64,000 bases of DNA from Labilibacter marinus (GCF_001659685.2 NZ_LXYE02000010.1:1-64000); one strand, 5' to 3'; positions 8,805-19,351 are shown, counted from the first letter of the stretch. The notes: generated by a model from the sequence alone, not told the origin. A program made the numbers and translations.

Positions 8805-11369
8805 TCAATTCAAATACTTCTCTTTAATCATTCTGCTTCTTGAAACCATATCGCTCGATTGCAAAGTTTTCATCTTTAAATCCTCGGGGAAAGCAGGATT
8901 GTCTTTGAAAAAGTAATCAACAATCTGCAGTGCATGAACAGAATTGTATCCATTTAGTGTATTGTTGAGCCAGCCAATCGGAAAGAAAATATCACCTGTT
9001 TCTTTTATCGTTTCAGTCAGCTTGAGGGCACCCTCTAAGTATTTCAGATTACGTTCTTCGTGGTATGGATGATGCAGATAATAAACCGCACTCAATACCC
9101 AATTTTCTTTTCTGCGATTTTCTAACTTATTCAGACTTTCTACAAATAAATTAATTTCATTGGAGTTAGCCGAAAAAACTTGACTGACGAAAATCATTCT
9201 GTTCTTCAGGTCTTCATCATCCAATTTGTGAGCGAATTGAGCAATATCTGTATTGTCAAAACGATCATCTTTTAGAGCAAGTTGGTATACTGCCGATTCT
9301 AATTCTCTTTCCGATAGTTTAACGTCCCCTACTTTTTTTCTTTTTATTACTTGGTTCAATTTTTTTAAACCTGAAGGACTCGAAACTATATGTACGTAAT
9401 TATTAAAAAGTAACTTTTTTAGGCTAATTGAAGACCTGGTTTCGTTCAATCTATCCATAAAGGTATCTTCTAAATTCTCTGCAAAGCTATTTCTAAGTTT
9501 TGAGGTAGTACATCTCCAAAAAATGCTATTTAACTGATTACAGGCCAACCTTAAAATCTGCTCATTCTCTTCATATGTTATCTCTTGATGTAACATTTTA
9601 AGATATTGTTCTGGATGAATATTACCGTGTAAAAAGTTTTCGTATAGCTGGATTAGTGTAGCACCACGGCAGAGCTCATCCTGCAAAAGATGTAAATTAT
9701 TTAAAGCATATTGCAATGAGGGTGTATTCATTAAAAACAGGCCATATCCTGCTTGGTCCACAGTTGGGAGAATAAAGTCTGCTTGTTTTTCAATACCTCC
9801 CAAGCTTGTTTTTTTAGATAAGAGCTCAACTTCTTCAGTAATTATATTCGAATCAGTTATTCTACTATAGTTTATTCTTTGTGCCCAAACCTTGCTCGAA
9901 TGGCTATATTCTGGTTTTTGAATTATGTTGAGTTTTTCCTCTTGTTGAACAAATTCAATAACGGGTCTGCCAGGTTCGTTTACCCAAGTGTTGCTCCATA
10001 AAGCCAAATCGTATTCAGATAAATCATTTAAAATCATCATTAAATCATCCCAAGTGGCATTTTGGTAAGCGTATTTTTTTAGGTAGGAAGAAAGTCCATG
10101 CTTTAAATTATCTTCTCCCAATAAACTTTCCAACTGGTTCATCATAATAGGAGCCTTGTGATAGATAATGCTTCCGTACATAGAACCTGCGTCGCTTAAA
10201 TTATCTAACTTTTGTTGTATCGAGTTAGCTCCAATGGTTCTGTCAACGCTATATGAGGCAGGAAAATGAGCGCTTAAAAAAGTTAGTTTATGGTTTAAAT
10301 GCGGGAATTGTTCTTCCACTATTTTATCGGCAATAAAATTGGCAAATACTTCCTTTTGCCATACGCCGCTAAACCATTTCATGGTAACCAAATCGCCAAA
10401 CCACATATGGGCAGTTTCGTGGGCAAGCAATTGAGCTCTTCGGAGTAGTTGTTTTTGAGTAGGGGTTTCGTTTAAGAATAATAATTCAGAACGATAGTAA
10501 ATGGCTCCTGGGTGTTCCATGCCTGCAAACTGAAAAGATGGAATACAAACTAGGTCATATTTACCAAAAGGAAACTCGACTTCGGTGAAATCTTCCAGCC
10601 AATCGATAGAATGAAATACTTGCTGAAAAACCTGTGATGCATTCCGTTTAACCTTACTCGAATCTTTTTCCATATGGTAAATAGAAATCTTTCTTCCATT
10701 AAGCGAGGTTGTTAGTTTATTAAACTTACCAACCGTAAAAGCCCACAAATAGGAACTAATGGGTTTTGATGTTTGGAAGCTCAATAGTTTTCTGTTGTCA
10801 GATAACTTTTCGTTATAGATAAGCTGACCGTTTGTGATGGCATTATACTCCTCGGGTAAGTTAACTGAAACGGAGAATTCTGCTTTTAAATCAGGTTGAT
10901 CAAAACAAGGAATGGCTGTGCGAGCCCTGGCAGGAACAAACAGCGAATACATATAATCCTCATTTCTATTTAAAGCGGCATTTCCTAGAGTAAATTTTAT
11001 TTCAATACGATTATTTCCTTCCGATAAAAAACGATGGGGTATCACCAAATGCTCATTTTCAAGAGAAAAAAATGCTTTGCTATCGTTCACCATCACTTCT
11101 TTAATAAGCTTGGGAGAACTGGCAAAATCAAGAATTAAAGGTGTTATGGCACTCTTTTTTATGAGCTGAATATCTGCTACGCCTTGAATATTTCCTTTTA
11201 AGGAATCAGGAATGGTTAGTTCAAGTTTGTATTTAATATCTGATATATCTTTGAATCGCTCCTGTGCTAACTCCCAGGAAACTCCTTTTTTTAAAGATCT
11301 TGGTGTTTCTTCTTTACAAGCGCTGAGTAATATTATTACTAGGATAAAGGCAAGTTGAATATGTTTCAT
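8805..11369 (-). CDS. M1 family aminopeptidase lipoprotein
   Basis: 854 residues. A signal peptide with a lipobox (LLSAC) directs it to the membrane as a lipoprotein. The M1 catalytic core is intact: the exopeptidase motif appears as GMEHPG at 283-288, and the zinc site as HETAH at 317-321 with the third ligand Glu340 in WQKEVFAN. A long alpha-helical C-terminal domain completes the usual aminopeptidase N architecture. It probably trims N-terminal residues from peptides outside the cytoplasm. The first residue of the GxMEN motif region deviates (GMEHP), which is common among bacterial members. It is transcribed alone. Confidence 0.94.
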   Translation of the reverse strand: MKHIQLAFILVIILLSACKEETPRSLKKGVSWELAQERFKDISDIKYKLELTIPDSLKGNIQGVADIQLIKKSAITPLILDFASSPKLIKEVMVNDSKAFFSLENEHLVIPHRFLSEGNNRIEIKFTLGNAALNRNEDYMYSLFVPARARTAIPCFDQPDLKAEFSVSVNLPEEYNAITNGQLIYNEKLSDNRKLLSFQTSKPISSYLWAFTVGKFNKLTTSLNGRKISIYHMEKDSSKVKRNASQVFQQVFHSIDWLEDFTEVEFPFGKYDLVCIPSFQFAGMEHPGAIYYRSELLFLNETPTQKQLLRRAQLLAHETAHMWFGDLVTMKWFSGVWQKEVFANFIADKIVEEQFPHLNHKLTFLSAHFPASYSVDRTIGANSIQQKLDNLSDAGSMYGSIIYHKAPIMMNQLESLLGEDNLKHGLSSYLKKYAYQNATWDDLMMILNDLSEYDLALWSNTWVNEPGRPVIEFVQQEEKLNIIQKPEYSHSSKVWAQRINYSRITDSNIITEEVELLSKKTSLGGIEKQADFILPTVDQAGYGLFLMNTPSLQYALNNLHLLQDELCRGATLIQLYENFLHGNIHPEQYLKMLHQEITYEENEQILRLACNQLNSIFWRCTTSKLRNSFAENLEDTFMDRLNETRSSISLKKLLFNNYVHIVSSPSGLKKLNQVIKRKKVGDVKLSERELESAVYQLALKDDRFDNTDIAQFAHKLDDEDLKNRMIFVSQVFSANSNEINLFVESLNKLENRRKENWVLSAVYYLHHPYHEERNLKYLEGALKLTETIKETGDIFFPIGWLNNTLNGYNSVHALQIVDYFFKDNPAFPEDLKMKTLQSSDMVSRSRMIKEKYLN

Positions 11370-11581
11370 CTATGTTTAGAATTAGCAAAAAAAATGGATA
11401 AGCAATACTAATTTTATTAAGGCACCCGTGTGCTCAATTAAATTGCTCTGGTTGTACAAGTTTAATGATTCATCTTTTAAGTCGACGTTCAAATATAATA
11501 AATAAACCTATTTACTTCCTCTATTCTTAACTAATCCCATTTATGGCTTAGTTTTGGCCTTATTCTTTTAATATTACGATC

Positions 11582-12751
11582 TTACACCTTAAAACTTTTA
11601 AACTTTCCTTCAATAATAGCTTGATTACTCCCCAACCAGTTTTTAAGAATTGAAGAATATATTTCTCTAAAATCTAAGGTGTGGAGCAGGTCTTTTTCGT
11701 CTTGCAAGTTTAAATTGGTAGTGTTGTTGGCAAAGCCCGGTTTATTTAAATTGCCACCAAGCAACCAAACATTATTGGCCTTACCATGGTCTGTTCCTTT
11801 ACTACCATTTTCGTTGATACGTCGGCCAAATTCAGAAAAGACAAGAATGAGTGTATTTTCATAGTTTCCAGTTTGTTTTAAATCTTTCACCAAGGAAGAA
11901 AGAGAACTATCCAAGGTGCTCAGTAGTTGCTTTTGCTTGTTTTGCTGATTGCTATGGGTATCAAATCCACTCATCGATGCATAATATACGGGTGTTTCAA
12001 CACCAGAACCAATCAATGAAGCAATGGTTTTTAAGGAACGAGCCAGTTCTGAATTGGGGTAATCAACGTTTGTTTTGTAGGTTTTATATTTATCGAATAA
12101 ATAATCGGTTGATGATTTTGTGTTGTTAAAGGTTTTGTACAAATAACCCAAGGTTTCATTACCTTGATGGTTTACTTTGTTTAGAGCATTAAAAAAAGAG
12201 GTATTACCAACCCGTTTTAGTTCTGCAGGATTGGTAAAGGCCATTCCTAATCCCTTTTTTCCTTTTAAGGCCAAAGACATGCTGGTTCCAATTTCTATGG
12301 CAGAATGGGGTGCATTACATTCCGCATCCAGATATTTCCCTAGCCATCCCGAGGAGTAATATTTATTCGCATCGCTAGCAGTTAACCAAATATCGGTAGC
12401 TCTAAAATGCGATTTGTTTTGATTAGGATAGCCTACCTGGTTAAAAATAGTCATCTCTCCATTTTCGAAAAGTGAAGCTGTGTTTTTTAAGGAAGGATGC
12501 ATTCCAAGCTCACTATTTATCCCTAATACTTCGCTGGGTTTTATGCTTATTGTAGGACGTTGTTTATAGTAAATATCATTGCGATAAGGGACAATGGTAT
12601 TAAGCCCATCGTTGCCACCAGCTAACTGAACAACAATTAATCGCTTGCCATTAAAACTTACATCACTTTGGTTAATGCCTTGCAAAAACTGAGGAACCAT
12701 AAGCGCTGAACTAGCGACTACACTATGCTTTAAAAATGCTCTTCTATCCAT
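11582..12751 (-). CDS. DUF1501 secreted protein
   Basis: 389 residues. It begins with a twin-arginine-like signal (MDRRAFLKHSVVASSAL), consistent with Tat export. The DUF1501 family signatures are visible: VVQLAGGNDGLNTIVPYRND near residue 40, SGFDTHSNQ, VFSEFGRRINENGSKGTDHGKAN, and WLLGGNL. The fold is related to alkaline phosphatase/sulfatase proteins, but no activity is established. It lies 36 bases downstream of the DUF1800 gene. The two families travel together in many Bacteroidota and Planctomycetes and are probably exported as a functional pair. Confidence 0.93.
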   Translation of the reverse strand: MDRRAFLKHSVVASSALMVPQFLQGINQSDVSFNGKRLIVVQLAGGNDGLNTIVPYRNDIYYKQRPTISIKPSEVLGINSELGMHPSLKNTASLFENGEMTIFNQVGYPNQNKSHFRATDIWLTASDANKYYSSGWLGKYLDAECNAPHSAIEIGTSMSLALKGKKGLGMAFTNPAELKRVGNTSFFNALNKVNHQGNETLGYLYKTFNNTKSSTDYLFDKYKTYKTNVDYPNSELARSLKTIASLIGSGVETPVYYASMSGFDTHSNQQNKQKQLLSTLDSSLSSLVKDLKQTGNYENTLILVFSEFGRRINENGSKGTDHGKANNVWLLGGNLNKPGFANNTTNLNLQDEKDLLHTLDFREIYSSILKNWLGSNQAIIEGKFKSFKV

Positions 12752-12787
12752 AACACTTAATCTAAAATCAATAACTAAAAAAACGGT

Positions 12788-14131
12788 TTAACACATTTGA
12801 AAATCGGGTACCGACAACATTTTTACTATTCGTTCTTTCTGATTTTTATCTTGAAACAAAGCTTTAACTTCTGCATGTGGAGTTTTTCCAAATAGCAGGA
12901 TTTCAAGTTTGATAGTATCCATCTTTTTTAGCGCAGACAGTTGACTTTCATCTACATTAATTTTCAATTTATTATTCACTTTTCTTTTTTGCATCATGCT
13001 CACCTGTTCTTCACTAGCTTGGGTGTCAATCATCCCTTTGTTAACGATAAGCGAAGGCAAACGTAAACGAAGCATTAATGTATTGCTGTCAATCCAATTT
13101 AAACCACCGGGCCAACCAGCAACATTAGGAGGGTATAATAAAATTTGTCCCAAACTTCGTTGAAAATATAGAAACTGCTTTTCGTTTTCCATCTCAAAGG
13201 GAAACAGCTGATGTATAGAAACCAAAAGCTCAATGGGCGATTTTACCTTATTGGCCATGTTTACTTCATCATAAAACCAATCTTGCATAAATAGGTATCG
13301 CATCAATTTTTCGATGTCATAAGTCTGATAAAAAACATCGGTCAATTCATTTACATGCCTTGTGTTAATATTCTCGTTGACAAATTCTCGATATACTTCT
13401 TTACAGATAAAGTGGGCGCATTCTTTGTTTTCAAGGATGATGTCAATAATATCTTCACCTTTAAAATTACCTTGCTTTCCTAAAAAGGATTTTTCGCTAT
13501 CGTCGTGCTGGCGTTGAGCAAAAATAAAATCGCCTTCTCTGTTCGATCGCCATCCAGTAAATGCTTTTGCAGCTTCTTTAATATCTTTTTCGGTATACAA
13601 AACATCACGACCAAGCGTAAAAAGCTCCATTAATTCGCGAGCAAAATTCTCGTTGGGTGCTTGCTTTTTATTTTTATTATTGTCGAGGTATTGTATCATA
13701 GCAGCTTCCTTAGCCACTGCTATCGTTAGTTCTTTAAAATTGCCCAAGGCATGGTTGCGCAAACTATTATTAAACGATTCTGCAGGAGCTATCGATTTGC
13801 TCATCACCACAAAGTGGTTAGCCCAGAATAATACCATGCGCTCTCTTAAATTATCGGCTTCATCACACATTCTGGCGAACCAAGCTTTGTTGTATTCAAT
13901 TAGTTTTTCTCGGTTATACTTATTTAATTGTTTACGTTGTTGTGCAGAAAGATCCTTATAAACTACATTATTCCATTTCTGATGCTCAATATTTAAAGGC
14001 TTAACAGTACTGGCCTTTTTAAATATATTATCTAGCGCTGACTTTCTATTGCTAGGAAGTTTATTCAGTTGTTCGGGCTTTACCGCAATGGTGGCTCTTT
14101 TGAGTAGATGACAATATTCTTTTAGTTCCAT
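12788..14131 (-). CDS. DUF1800 family protein
   Basis: 447 residues of the DUF1800 family. Motifs include RMVLFWANHFVV near residue 115, NENFARELMELFTLG near 160, EAAKAFTGWR, and LGQILLYPPNVAGWPGG in the C-terminal half. No clear signal peptide is visible in this start, unlike many relatives, although a shorter or alternative upstream start was not found. It is the first gene of a two-gene operon with DUF1501. The function is unknown; the conserved pairing suggests a joint extracytoplasmic role. Confidence 0.92.
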   Translation of the reverse strand: MELKEYCHLLKRATIAVKPEQLNKLPSNRKSALDNIFKKASTVKPLNIEHQKWNNVVYKDLSAQQRKQLNKYNREKLIEYNKAWFARMCDEADNLRERMVLFWANHFVVMSKSIAPAESFNNSLRNHALGNFKELTIAVAKEAAMIQYLDNNKNKKQAPNENFARELMELFTLGRDVLYTEKDIKEAAKAFTGWRSNREGDFIFAQRQHDDSEKSFLGKQGNFKGEDIIDIILENKECAHFICKEVYREFVNENINTRHVNELTDVFYQTYDIEKLMRYLFMQDWFYDEVNMANKVKSPIELLVSIHQLFPFEMENEKQFLYFQRSLGQILLYPPNVAGWPGGLNWIDSNTLMLRLRLPSLIVNKGMIDTQASEEQVSMMQKRKVNNKLKINVDESQLSALKKMDTIKLEILLFGKTPHAEVKALFQDKNQKERIVKMLSVPDFQMC

Positions 14132-14270
14132 ATGCTAACGTAATTAAAGCAGGTGTATTAATAGGACTGCTGAAAGTTAGAAAAGTTTAATGAGTACGAT
14201 TTAAAATGTGCTGATTCATTGAAGAATAAGTGATTGTTTTGTAGATTTGATTGGATTTAAAAAGAATACT

Positions 14271-14837
14271 ATGAGTTTGGTGGATAAAAAGGCTGCTTTA
14301 TTGCTAATTGATTTGCAAGAAGGATTTAAAGAGGAGGATTATTGGGGAGGAAAAAGAAACAACCCCAACGCAGAAAAAATATGTGCTCAGATACTTGAAA
14401 GGTGGAGAGCTTTAAGTTTGCCCGTTTATCATATACGCCATAGTTCGGATACGCCCGTTTCTAAGTTGCACGCATCCTATTCTGGTTTTGCTTTTATGCC
14501 CGAAACGGCTCCTATTTATGGCGAAGTGGAGATGGTAAAAAATGTAAATAGTGCATTTATCGGTACTAAACTAAAGGAGCATTTGGATGCTGCAGGTATT
14601 ACTACATTAGTAATCGTAGGCTTAACAACTAATCATTGTATATCAACTACAACTCGTATGGCAGGTAATTATGGATACGAGACTTATGTAGTTTCTGATG
14701 CCACGGCCACTTTTCCTCGCAAAGGGATTAATGGAGAATTATACGATGCAGAAACGATTCACTTAACTGCTTTAGCTAGTTTAAACGAAGAATTTGCCAC
14801 TGTTTTAAGTAAGGATAAGTTATTGGAATTGTTATAA
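14271..14837 (+). CDS. Cysteine hydrolase, isochorismatase family
   Basis: 188 residues from the ATG at 14271. It has the isochorismatase-like hydrolase triad: Asp in LLIDLQEGF, Lys in EMVKNVNSAFIGT, and the nucleophilic Cys in LTTNHCISTTTRMAGN. Relatives hydrolyse nicotinamide, ureidoacrylate, N-carbamoylsarcosine or isochorismate. The sequence does not choose among these, and no pathway gene adjoins it. The longer frame from a TTG at 14247 adds eight non-conserved residues. The next gene starts about 60 bases downstream and may be co-transcribed. Confidence 0.92.
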   Translation: MSLVDKKAALLLIDLQEGFKEEDYWGGKRNNPNAEKICAQILERWRALSLPVYHIRHSSDTPVSKLHASYSGFAFMPETAPIYGEVEMVKNVNSAFIGTKLKEHLDAAGITTLVIVGLTTNHCISTTTRMAGNYGYETYVVSDATATFPRKGINGELYDAETIHLTALASLNEEFATVLSKDKLLELL

Positions 14838-14895
14838 CTTTAACGGAGAATTTATATTGATTAATACCTAAATTTTAAACCTAATATCATCCATC

Positions 14896-15780
14896 ATGAA
14901 AACGACTTATTTAATTACCCTGATTTGTGTTGCAGCTTTATTAAGCTCATGCGCCAGTAAAGCAAAGCAAAAAAAGAAAGCGGAAGTAGAGTTAAAACCT
15001 CAGCTTGAACTGGTATGGGAGAGCGATAGTTTAATGACGACTTGCGAATCGGTGCTTTATCATAAAGAATCAGGAATCATTTATGTGTCCAATGTAAATG
15101 CGTCTCCATGGGAAATTGATCATAATGGATTTGTTTCTACCATGGATACTTTAGGAAATATTCTGGAACTAAAATGGATGGAAGGGATGAGTGGCCCCAA
15201 AGGGTCGGGTATTGTGGGTAATAAATTCTATGTAAATGATATTAATAGGGTAGTGGAGATTGATATGGCAGCCAGAGAAATAGTAAATACTTACCCAGTA
15301 GAGGATGATCCAGCTTTAAATGATATTACGGTCTCCAAAGAGGGTGTTGTTTATGTTTCGGGATCGGCAAGCGGGAGCATTTATGCCATACAAAACGAAA
15401 AATTGGATACCGTAGTGACCAAGGAATTTGGTAGATTGAATGGACTTTTATCCAAAGAAGAGGGTATGTATTATTTAACTTCTGCAGCTGGTGATTTTGG
15501 TTTATGTAATCTGGATGATGGCAGTACAAATGTATTAACAACAGAGCTTGGTCATGGCGATGGAATTGTGAAGTTACCTAACGGTGATTTTATTACCTCG
15601 GATTGGAAAGGACGAGTATTTTATATTTATGCTAAAGATTGGAGTAAGACTTTATTGCTTGATACCAGAGAACAGGGAATTAATGCTGCCGATATTGATT
15701 TTATTGCAGATCAGAATTTATTATTGGTTCCTACCTTTTTCCATAATCGCGTAATGGCTTATAGGTTAGTTTTTAAATAA
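14896..15780 (+). CDS. SMP-30/gluconolactonase-like beta-propeller lipoprotein
   Basis: 294 residues with a lipoprotein signal (ALLSSCASK) and a charged linker. The body shows repeated beta-propeller-like blades of the SMP-30/NHL type (SVLYHKESGIIYVSNV, DITVSKEGVVYVSGSASGSIY, GDGIVKLPNGDFITSDWKGRVF, DIDFIADQNLLLVPTFFHNRV). Family members bind a metal and hydrolyse lactones, but catalytic residues cannot be assigned confidently here, so a binding role is possible. It is likely anchored in the periplasm or outer membrane and may share a transcript with the upstream hydrolase. Confidence 0.85.
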   Translation: MKTTYLITLICVAALLSSCASKAKQKKKAEVELKPQLELVWESDSLMTTCESVLYHKESGIIYVSNVNASPWEIDHNGFVSTMDTLGNILELKWMEGMSGPKGSGIVGNKFYVNDINRVVEIDMAAREIVNTYPVEDDPALNDITVSKEGVVYVSGSASGSIYAIQNEKLDTVVTKEFGRLNGLLSKEEGMYYLTSAAGDFGLCNLDDGSTNVLTTELGHGDGIVKLPNGDFITSDWKGRVFYIYAKDWSKTLLLDTREQGINAADIDFIADQNLLLVPTFFHNRVMAYRLVFK

Positions 15781-15885
15781 AAACAAGGTGTTAATGGCTC
15801 TTCCCTTTACCCATTGAAGATAAGGGGAAGTACCAAACTAAAAGAAGGTAATATATTTATAAACCTTCTAGTTCAATCTTGATTT

Positions 15886-16992
15886 CTACAGCTTAAAAAA
15901 TTGTAATGAAGAACTTAGTTTTTCTGCCCCTCCTAATAAGGTTTTAGCGCTATCCGATAATTTATCTGCGGTAGTTGAATTAAGTTGTGTTACATTGTTC
16001 AATTGTTGTAAGGCCTCATTAACCTGTGATACTCCGTTATTTTGCTCAGTACTTGCTGCAGCAATTTCTTGCACTAAACTGGCTGTTTTATCAATTTCAG
16101 GTAGTACATTATTTAATTGCTCGGTGGAGATATCCGATTTCTCCACGCTTTCTAATACCAAGTCAGAAATTTCCTTAGCGGCTTCGCTACTTCTATCGGC
16201 CAACACCCTAACCTCATTGGCTACAACAGCAAAACCTCTTCCTGCCTCTCCAGCTCTAGAAGCCTCAACAGCCGCATTTAAGGCCAGTATATTTGTTTGT
16301 TGCGATATCTCAGAAATCACTTTTATTTTTTCGGCAATGGTTTTAATGGAGTTATTGCTTTCAGATACTGTTCCTTGTGTTTCATTCATCACACCCGATG
16401 AAGAAGTAGCTAAATCTTTGGCCTGATTACTATTAAAGGTGTTTTGCTCAATGTTAGCAGAAATCTCTTCCATAGTAGATGATATTTCTTCTACAGAAGC
16501 TGCTTGTTCGTTGCTGTTTTGAGCCAGTTGTTGTGAGTTTTTATTTAACGATTGACCACTATTATTTAAAAAGTGAGCACTATCCTTTACATCATTAACA
16601 ATGTCCTGCAGGTTTTTATTGAGTTGAATAATAGATTTATTCAGAATACCCAATTCGCTCTGCTGCTTTTGCTCTTTTATTTCGTTATTTAAATGTCCAT
16701 TAGATATTTTCTGCAGTTGTGCTATACTTTCTTCTAATGGTACCTTAAGTTTTTTATTGATGATAATAAACACCACAATACCTACCGCAAAGGCCGTAGG
16801 AAACGACCAAGCCATATGCACCAGTTCTGTATGACCAACAATGTAAGAAACAATACTAGTGTAATATACCAAATACATGGTTAGTTTAAGTATGGTGCCT
16901 AAAATTGATTTTTTGAAAATCCAATTGATTAATAGAATAGAAAAAGGTAAGGAACCTAATAAAAATGCTCCAAATATAAGTATGTCAGACAT
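15886..16992 (-). CDS. Methyl-accepting chemotaxis-like receptor without periplasmic domain
   Basis: 368 residues. Three hydrophobic segments occupy roughly residues 1-82, with only short loops and no extracellular sensing domain. A short HAMP-like stretch follows, then a long coiled coil containing the canonical signalling tip ([31 protein letters not shown] is the core region, near 240-275). The protein should couple to CheA/CheW, but no chemotaxis gene is in the window. With its membrane segments it may sense membrane state or an intramembrane ligand. It is convergent with the beta-propeller gene and appears monocistronic. Confidence 0.92.
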   Translation of the reverse strand: MSDILIFGAFLLGSLPFSILLINWIFKKSILGTILKLTMYLVYYTSIVSYIVGHTELVHMAWSFPTAFAVGIVVFIIINKKLKVPLEESIAQLQKISNGHLNNEIKEQKQQSELGILNKSIIQLNKNLQDIVNDVKDSAHFLNNSGQSLNKNSQQLAQNSNEQAASVEEISSTMEEISANIEQNTFNSNQAKDLATSSSGVMNETQGTVSESNNSIKTIAEKIKVISEISQQTNILALNAAVEASRAGEAGRGFAVVANEVRVLADRSSEAAKEISDLVLESVEKSDISTEQLNNVLPEIDKTASLVQEIAAASTEQNNGVSQVNEALQQLNNVTQLNSTTADKLSDSAKTLLGGAEKLSSSLQFFKL

Positions 16993-17186
16993 TATGCGTG
17001 TATTTTAATTTTTGTGAACGATCAACTGATCAAATGCTACTATTACTCACTAAGCGTATTTTCTACTACAACGGTTCATTCGGACTAAGGTTTCGAAGTA
17101 TTGTACAAATGACCATTAATAATTGTCAATATTTTATAAATTTAGCAGCATAGTTTTCATCTATAATAATGATTTAAAAAAATAAT

Positions 17187-17504
17187 ATGATTGCACAGAC
17201 ACCTAAGCCTCCCTACTATGTGGTTATTTTTACTTCTGTTAGAACGGAGGTAGATGAAGGTTATGCAGAAATGGCAGATTATATGTTAGAGTTGGCTCAA
17301 AGTCAGGATGGATTCTTGGGAGCAGAAAGTGCACGTAACGAGCTAGGTATAACTGTTTCGTATTGGAAAAGTTTAGAATCTATAAAAAATTGGAAACACC
17401 ATGTAGAGCATGTAAAAGCCAGAGAGAAAGGACGAAACATTTGGTATAGTAGTTATAAAACAAGAATAGCTCGTGTTGAGATGGATTACGGATTTGAACA
17501 ATAA
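17187..17504 (+). CDS. Antibiotic biosynthesis monooxygenase (ABM) domain protein
   Basis: 105 residues covering one ABM domain, a ferredoxin-like dimeric alpha/beta fold. Recognisable text is YYVVIFTSVR at the start, LELAQSQDGFLGAESAR near residue 40 and ISYWKSLESIKNWKHHVEHVKAREKGR (valine in place of the first Ile) after it. The family includes small oxygenases and haem-degrading enzymes, and many members have no known substrate. It is cytoplasmic and sits 24 bases upstream of a membrane-associated unknown, probably in one transcript. Confidence 0.88.
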   Translation: MIAQTPKPPYYVVIFTSVRTEVDEGYAEMADYMLELAQSQDGFLGAESARNELGITVSYWKSLESIKNWKHHVEHVKAREKGRNIWYSSYKTRIARVEMDYGFEQ

Positions 17505-17528
17505 CTAACCACCTATTTAAACTAATAT

Positions 17529-18170
17529 ATGAGTTTTGGAGGATCAGTAGCAGCGATGATTAGTTCGATGAAGAACAATAGAAAGTTGTTATCGCAAAGA
17601 AAAACTTTTAAGGATCAAAAAAAGGATTCTCGCTTTAGGATAGGAAAAGCCTTAAAATTTAAAGAACCATCTAACGCGGATTTACTTAAAATAAAAGAAC
17701 GAATTAGAGCGAAAGCAATTCGTCAAAGAAGAATTAATACTGTAATAATTTTAGTGGTTGTATTGGTTGTTTCGTACTTGGGGGTTTCATTTTTAGGTAA
17801 GGTTGATGATAAATATAGAGAGATACATACTAGAGAATTAGAGGAGAAGGAAGCTATGCTTTTAAAGATAAAAGAAGAAAACGAGGAGGAAAGAGAGGAG
17901 TTGATTGTTTATTTTTTGAATCATGGTTATGAGTGCTTATCTCAGGAGAAATATTATTACGCCAAGTATTACTTTAAACAAATTTATGATTCCGAAAAAG
18001 ATGATTATCGTGTAGCTTTGGCATATACAAGAAGTTACGTGTATGATTGTATCAATAATAAAAGAGAGTGCGAAAATACAAAGCTTTTGATAGATAGATT
18101 AAAAACTAAGTTTGGCGATAAGTTGGAGGTTGCAGAACTTAATTTGCTATATACAGAACACAAGTACTAA
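17529..18170 (+). CDS. Hypothetical single-pass membrane protein
   Basis: 213 residues, family not recognised. The basic N-terminal region (about 1-72) contains RKTFKDQKKDSRFR-type text. One transmembrane helix follows at about 74-95 (TVIILVVVLVVSYLGVSFL), then a charged coiled coil (about 100-130), then a helical C-terminal region with tetratricopeptide-like spacing of Tyr, Ala and Leu (CLSQEKYYYAKYYFKQIYD). The Lys/Arg-rich side is predicted to be cytoplasmic. The ABM-domain gene lies just upstream. Confidence 0.75.
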   Translation: MSFGGSVAAMISSMKNNRKLLSQRKTFKDQKKDSRFRIGKALKFKEPSNADLLKIKERIRAKAIRQRRINTVIILVVVLVVSYLGVSFLGKVDDKYREIHTRELEEKEAMLLKIKEENEEEREELIVYFLNHGYECLSQEKYYYAKYYFKQIYDSEKDDYRVALAYTRSYVYDCINNKRECENTKLLIDRLKTKFGDKLEVAELNLLYTEHKY

Positions 18171-18307
18171 CGCTAATTGCTTCAAATCCATTCCGCCATT
18201 TCATTATTCAGTTCAGCCCACTATTAAAACGACTCTGCAATTATCTTTTCATATCACCTTTAGTAAGGATTTACTTTGGGTTATTATTAACTTTAAAGAA
18301 ATAAACT

Positions 18308-19345
18308 ATGGAAAAGATTAGCGCAAAATTTTGGTGGCGATATCACATTGGAATGATCATGTTCTGCATGTTGGCAGCAATAGGGATGAAGTATAAACAA
18401 TTGGGTAGCATACTGCATCCTAATATGATTTCTACTTTTTTTATCATTCTTTCTGTTTCGTTGGGAGTAGGTTATTTAACCATGTATATGGTAAGGCGTT
18501 TTGCTCAATACAATAAAAAACGTTTAAGTAAAATTATTTTACCTGCCTTATTTATATATTATGTCGTGGCTTTTTTAATTGCCAATGTAAGTGTAAGCAT
18601 TGGTGTTTGGGTAATGTATATTTATCATGGGCGCGATATGTCTACCTTTTGGCACAATTTATTTAAGTACGAACTGTCTTTTGCAAATGGAAATTTTTTA
18701 TCGTGGTTGTTGTTTTTTACCGTGGCCTTTTTTTATATCATGTGGAATAAAGCCAACAAAAAAGAGCAAAAACTTAACGAAGAAAACTTAAAGTATAAAT
18801 ACAATACATTGAAGGCTCAGGTGAATCCTCATTTTTTATTTAATAGCTTAAATACGCTTAGCGAATTGGTTCATGTAGATGCCCAGAAGTCAGACTTATT
18901 TATTCAGAAACTTTCAAAGGTGTATCGTTATATACTCGAAAACGAAAACAATGATTGGATTAGTTTAGAGCGGGAACTTGATTTTGTAAAGCAGTATTTC
19001 GATTTGCAGTTACAGCGTAACCAAGGTAATATCTCGATGGAGATAAATATTGAAAATCCCGAAAAATGGAAAGTCATACCTGTATCTGTTCAGTTATTGG
19101 TTGAAAACGCCATAAAGCATAATCAGGCTACTACTGATAAGCCATTACATATTTGGCTGTTTGTTAAGGATGAATACATAGGTGTAGAAAATACCCTTCA
19201 ACGTAAAGATATTCTGGAGAATTCGATGAAAACGGGTTTGCAGAATTTAAAGGAGAGAGTTTCTTTAACAACGGAGAAGCAATTAATCATTAAGGAAGAC
19301 AATCAAAAGTTTTTAGTGATGTTGCCTGTAGAAAATAAAGATTAG
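18308..19345 (+). CDS. LytS-type sensor histidine kinase
   Basis: 345 residues. Four membrane helices occupy roughly residues 12-155 with no large sensing domain. The His_kinase motif NPHFLFNSLNTLSELV follows near residue 175, with the phosphoacceptor His in it, and a degenerate HATPase region is visible (LLVENAIKHNQ near 258, then GLQNLKERV). It is followed six bases later by its LytTR response regulator. A paralogous pair lies in the opposite orientation at 20557-22357. The signal and the target genes are not evident. Confidence 0.93.
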   Translation: MEKISAKFWWRYHIGMIMFCMLAAIGMKYKQLGSILHPNMISTFFIILSVSLGVGYLTMYMVRRFAQYNKKRLSKIILPALFIYYVVAFLIANVSVSIGVWVMYIYHGRDMSTFWHNLFKYELSFANGNFLSWLLFFTVAFFYIMWNKANKKEQKLNEENLKYKYNTLKAQVNPHFLFNSLNTLSELVHVDAQKSDLFIQKLSKVYRYILENENNDWISLERELDFVKQYFDLQLQRNQGNISMEINIENPEKWKVIPVSVQLLVENAIKHNQATTDKPLHIWLFVKDEYIGVENTLQRKDILENSMKTGLQNLKERVSLTTEKQLIIKEDNQKFLVMLPVENKD

Positions 19346-19351
19346 GAGTAC

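Noticed and set aside
11582-14131. The DUF1501/DUF1800 pair as a novel system
   Set aside because: The pairing is unusual-looking but well known across Bacteroidota and Planctomycetes, although its function is not.
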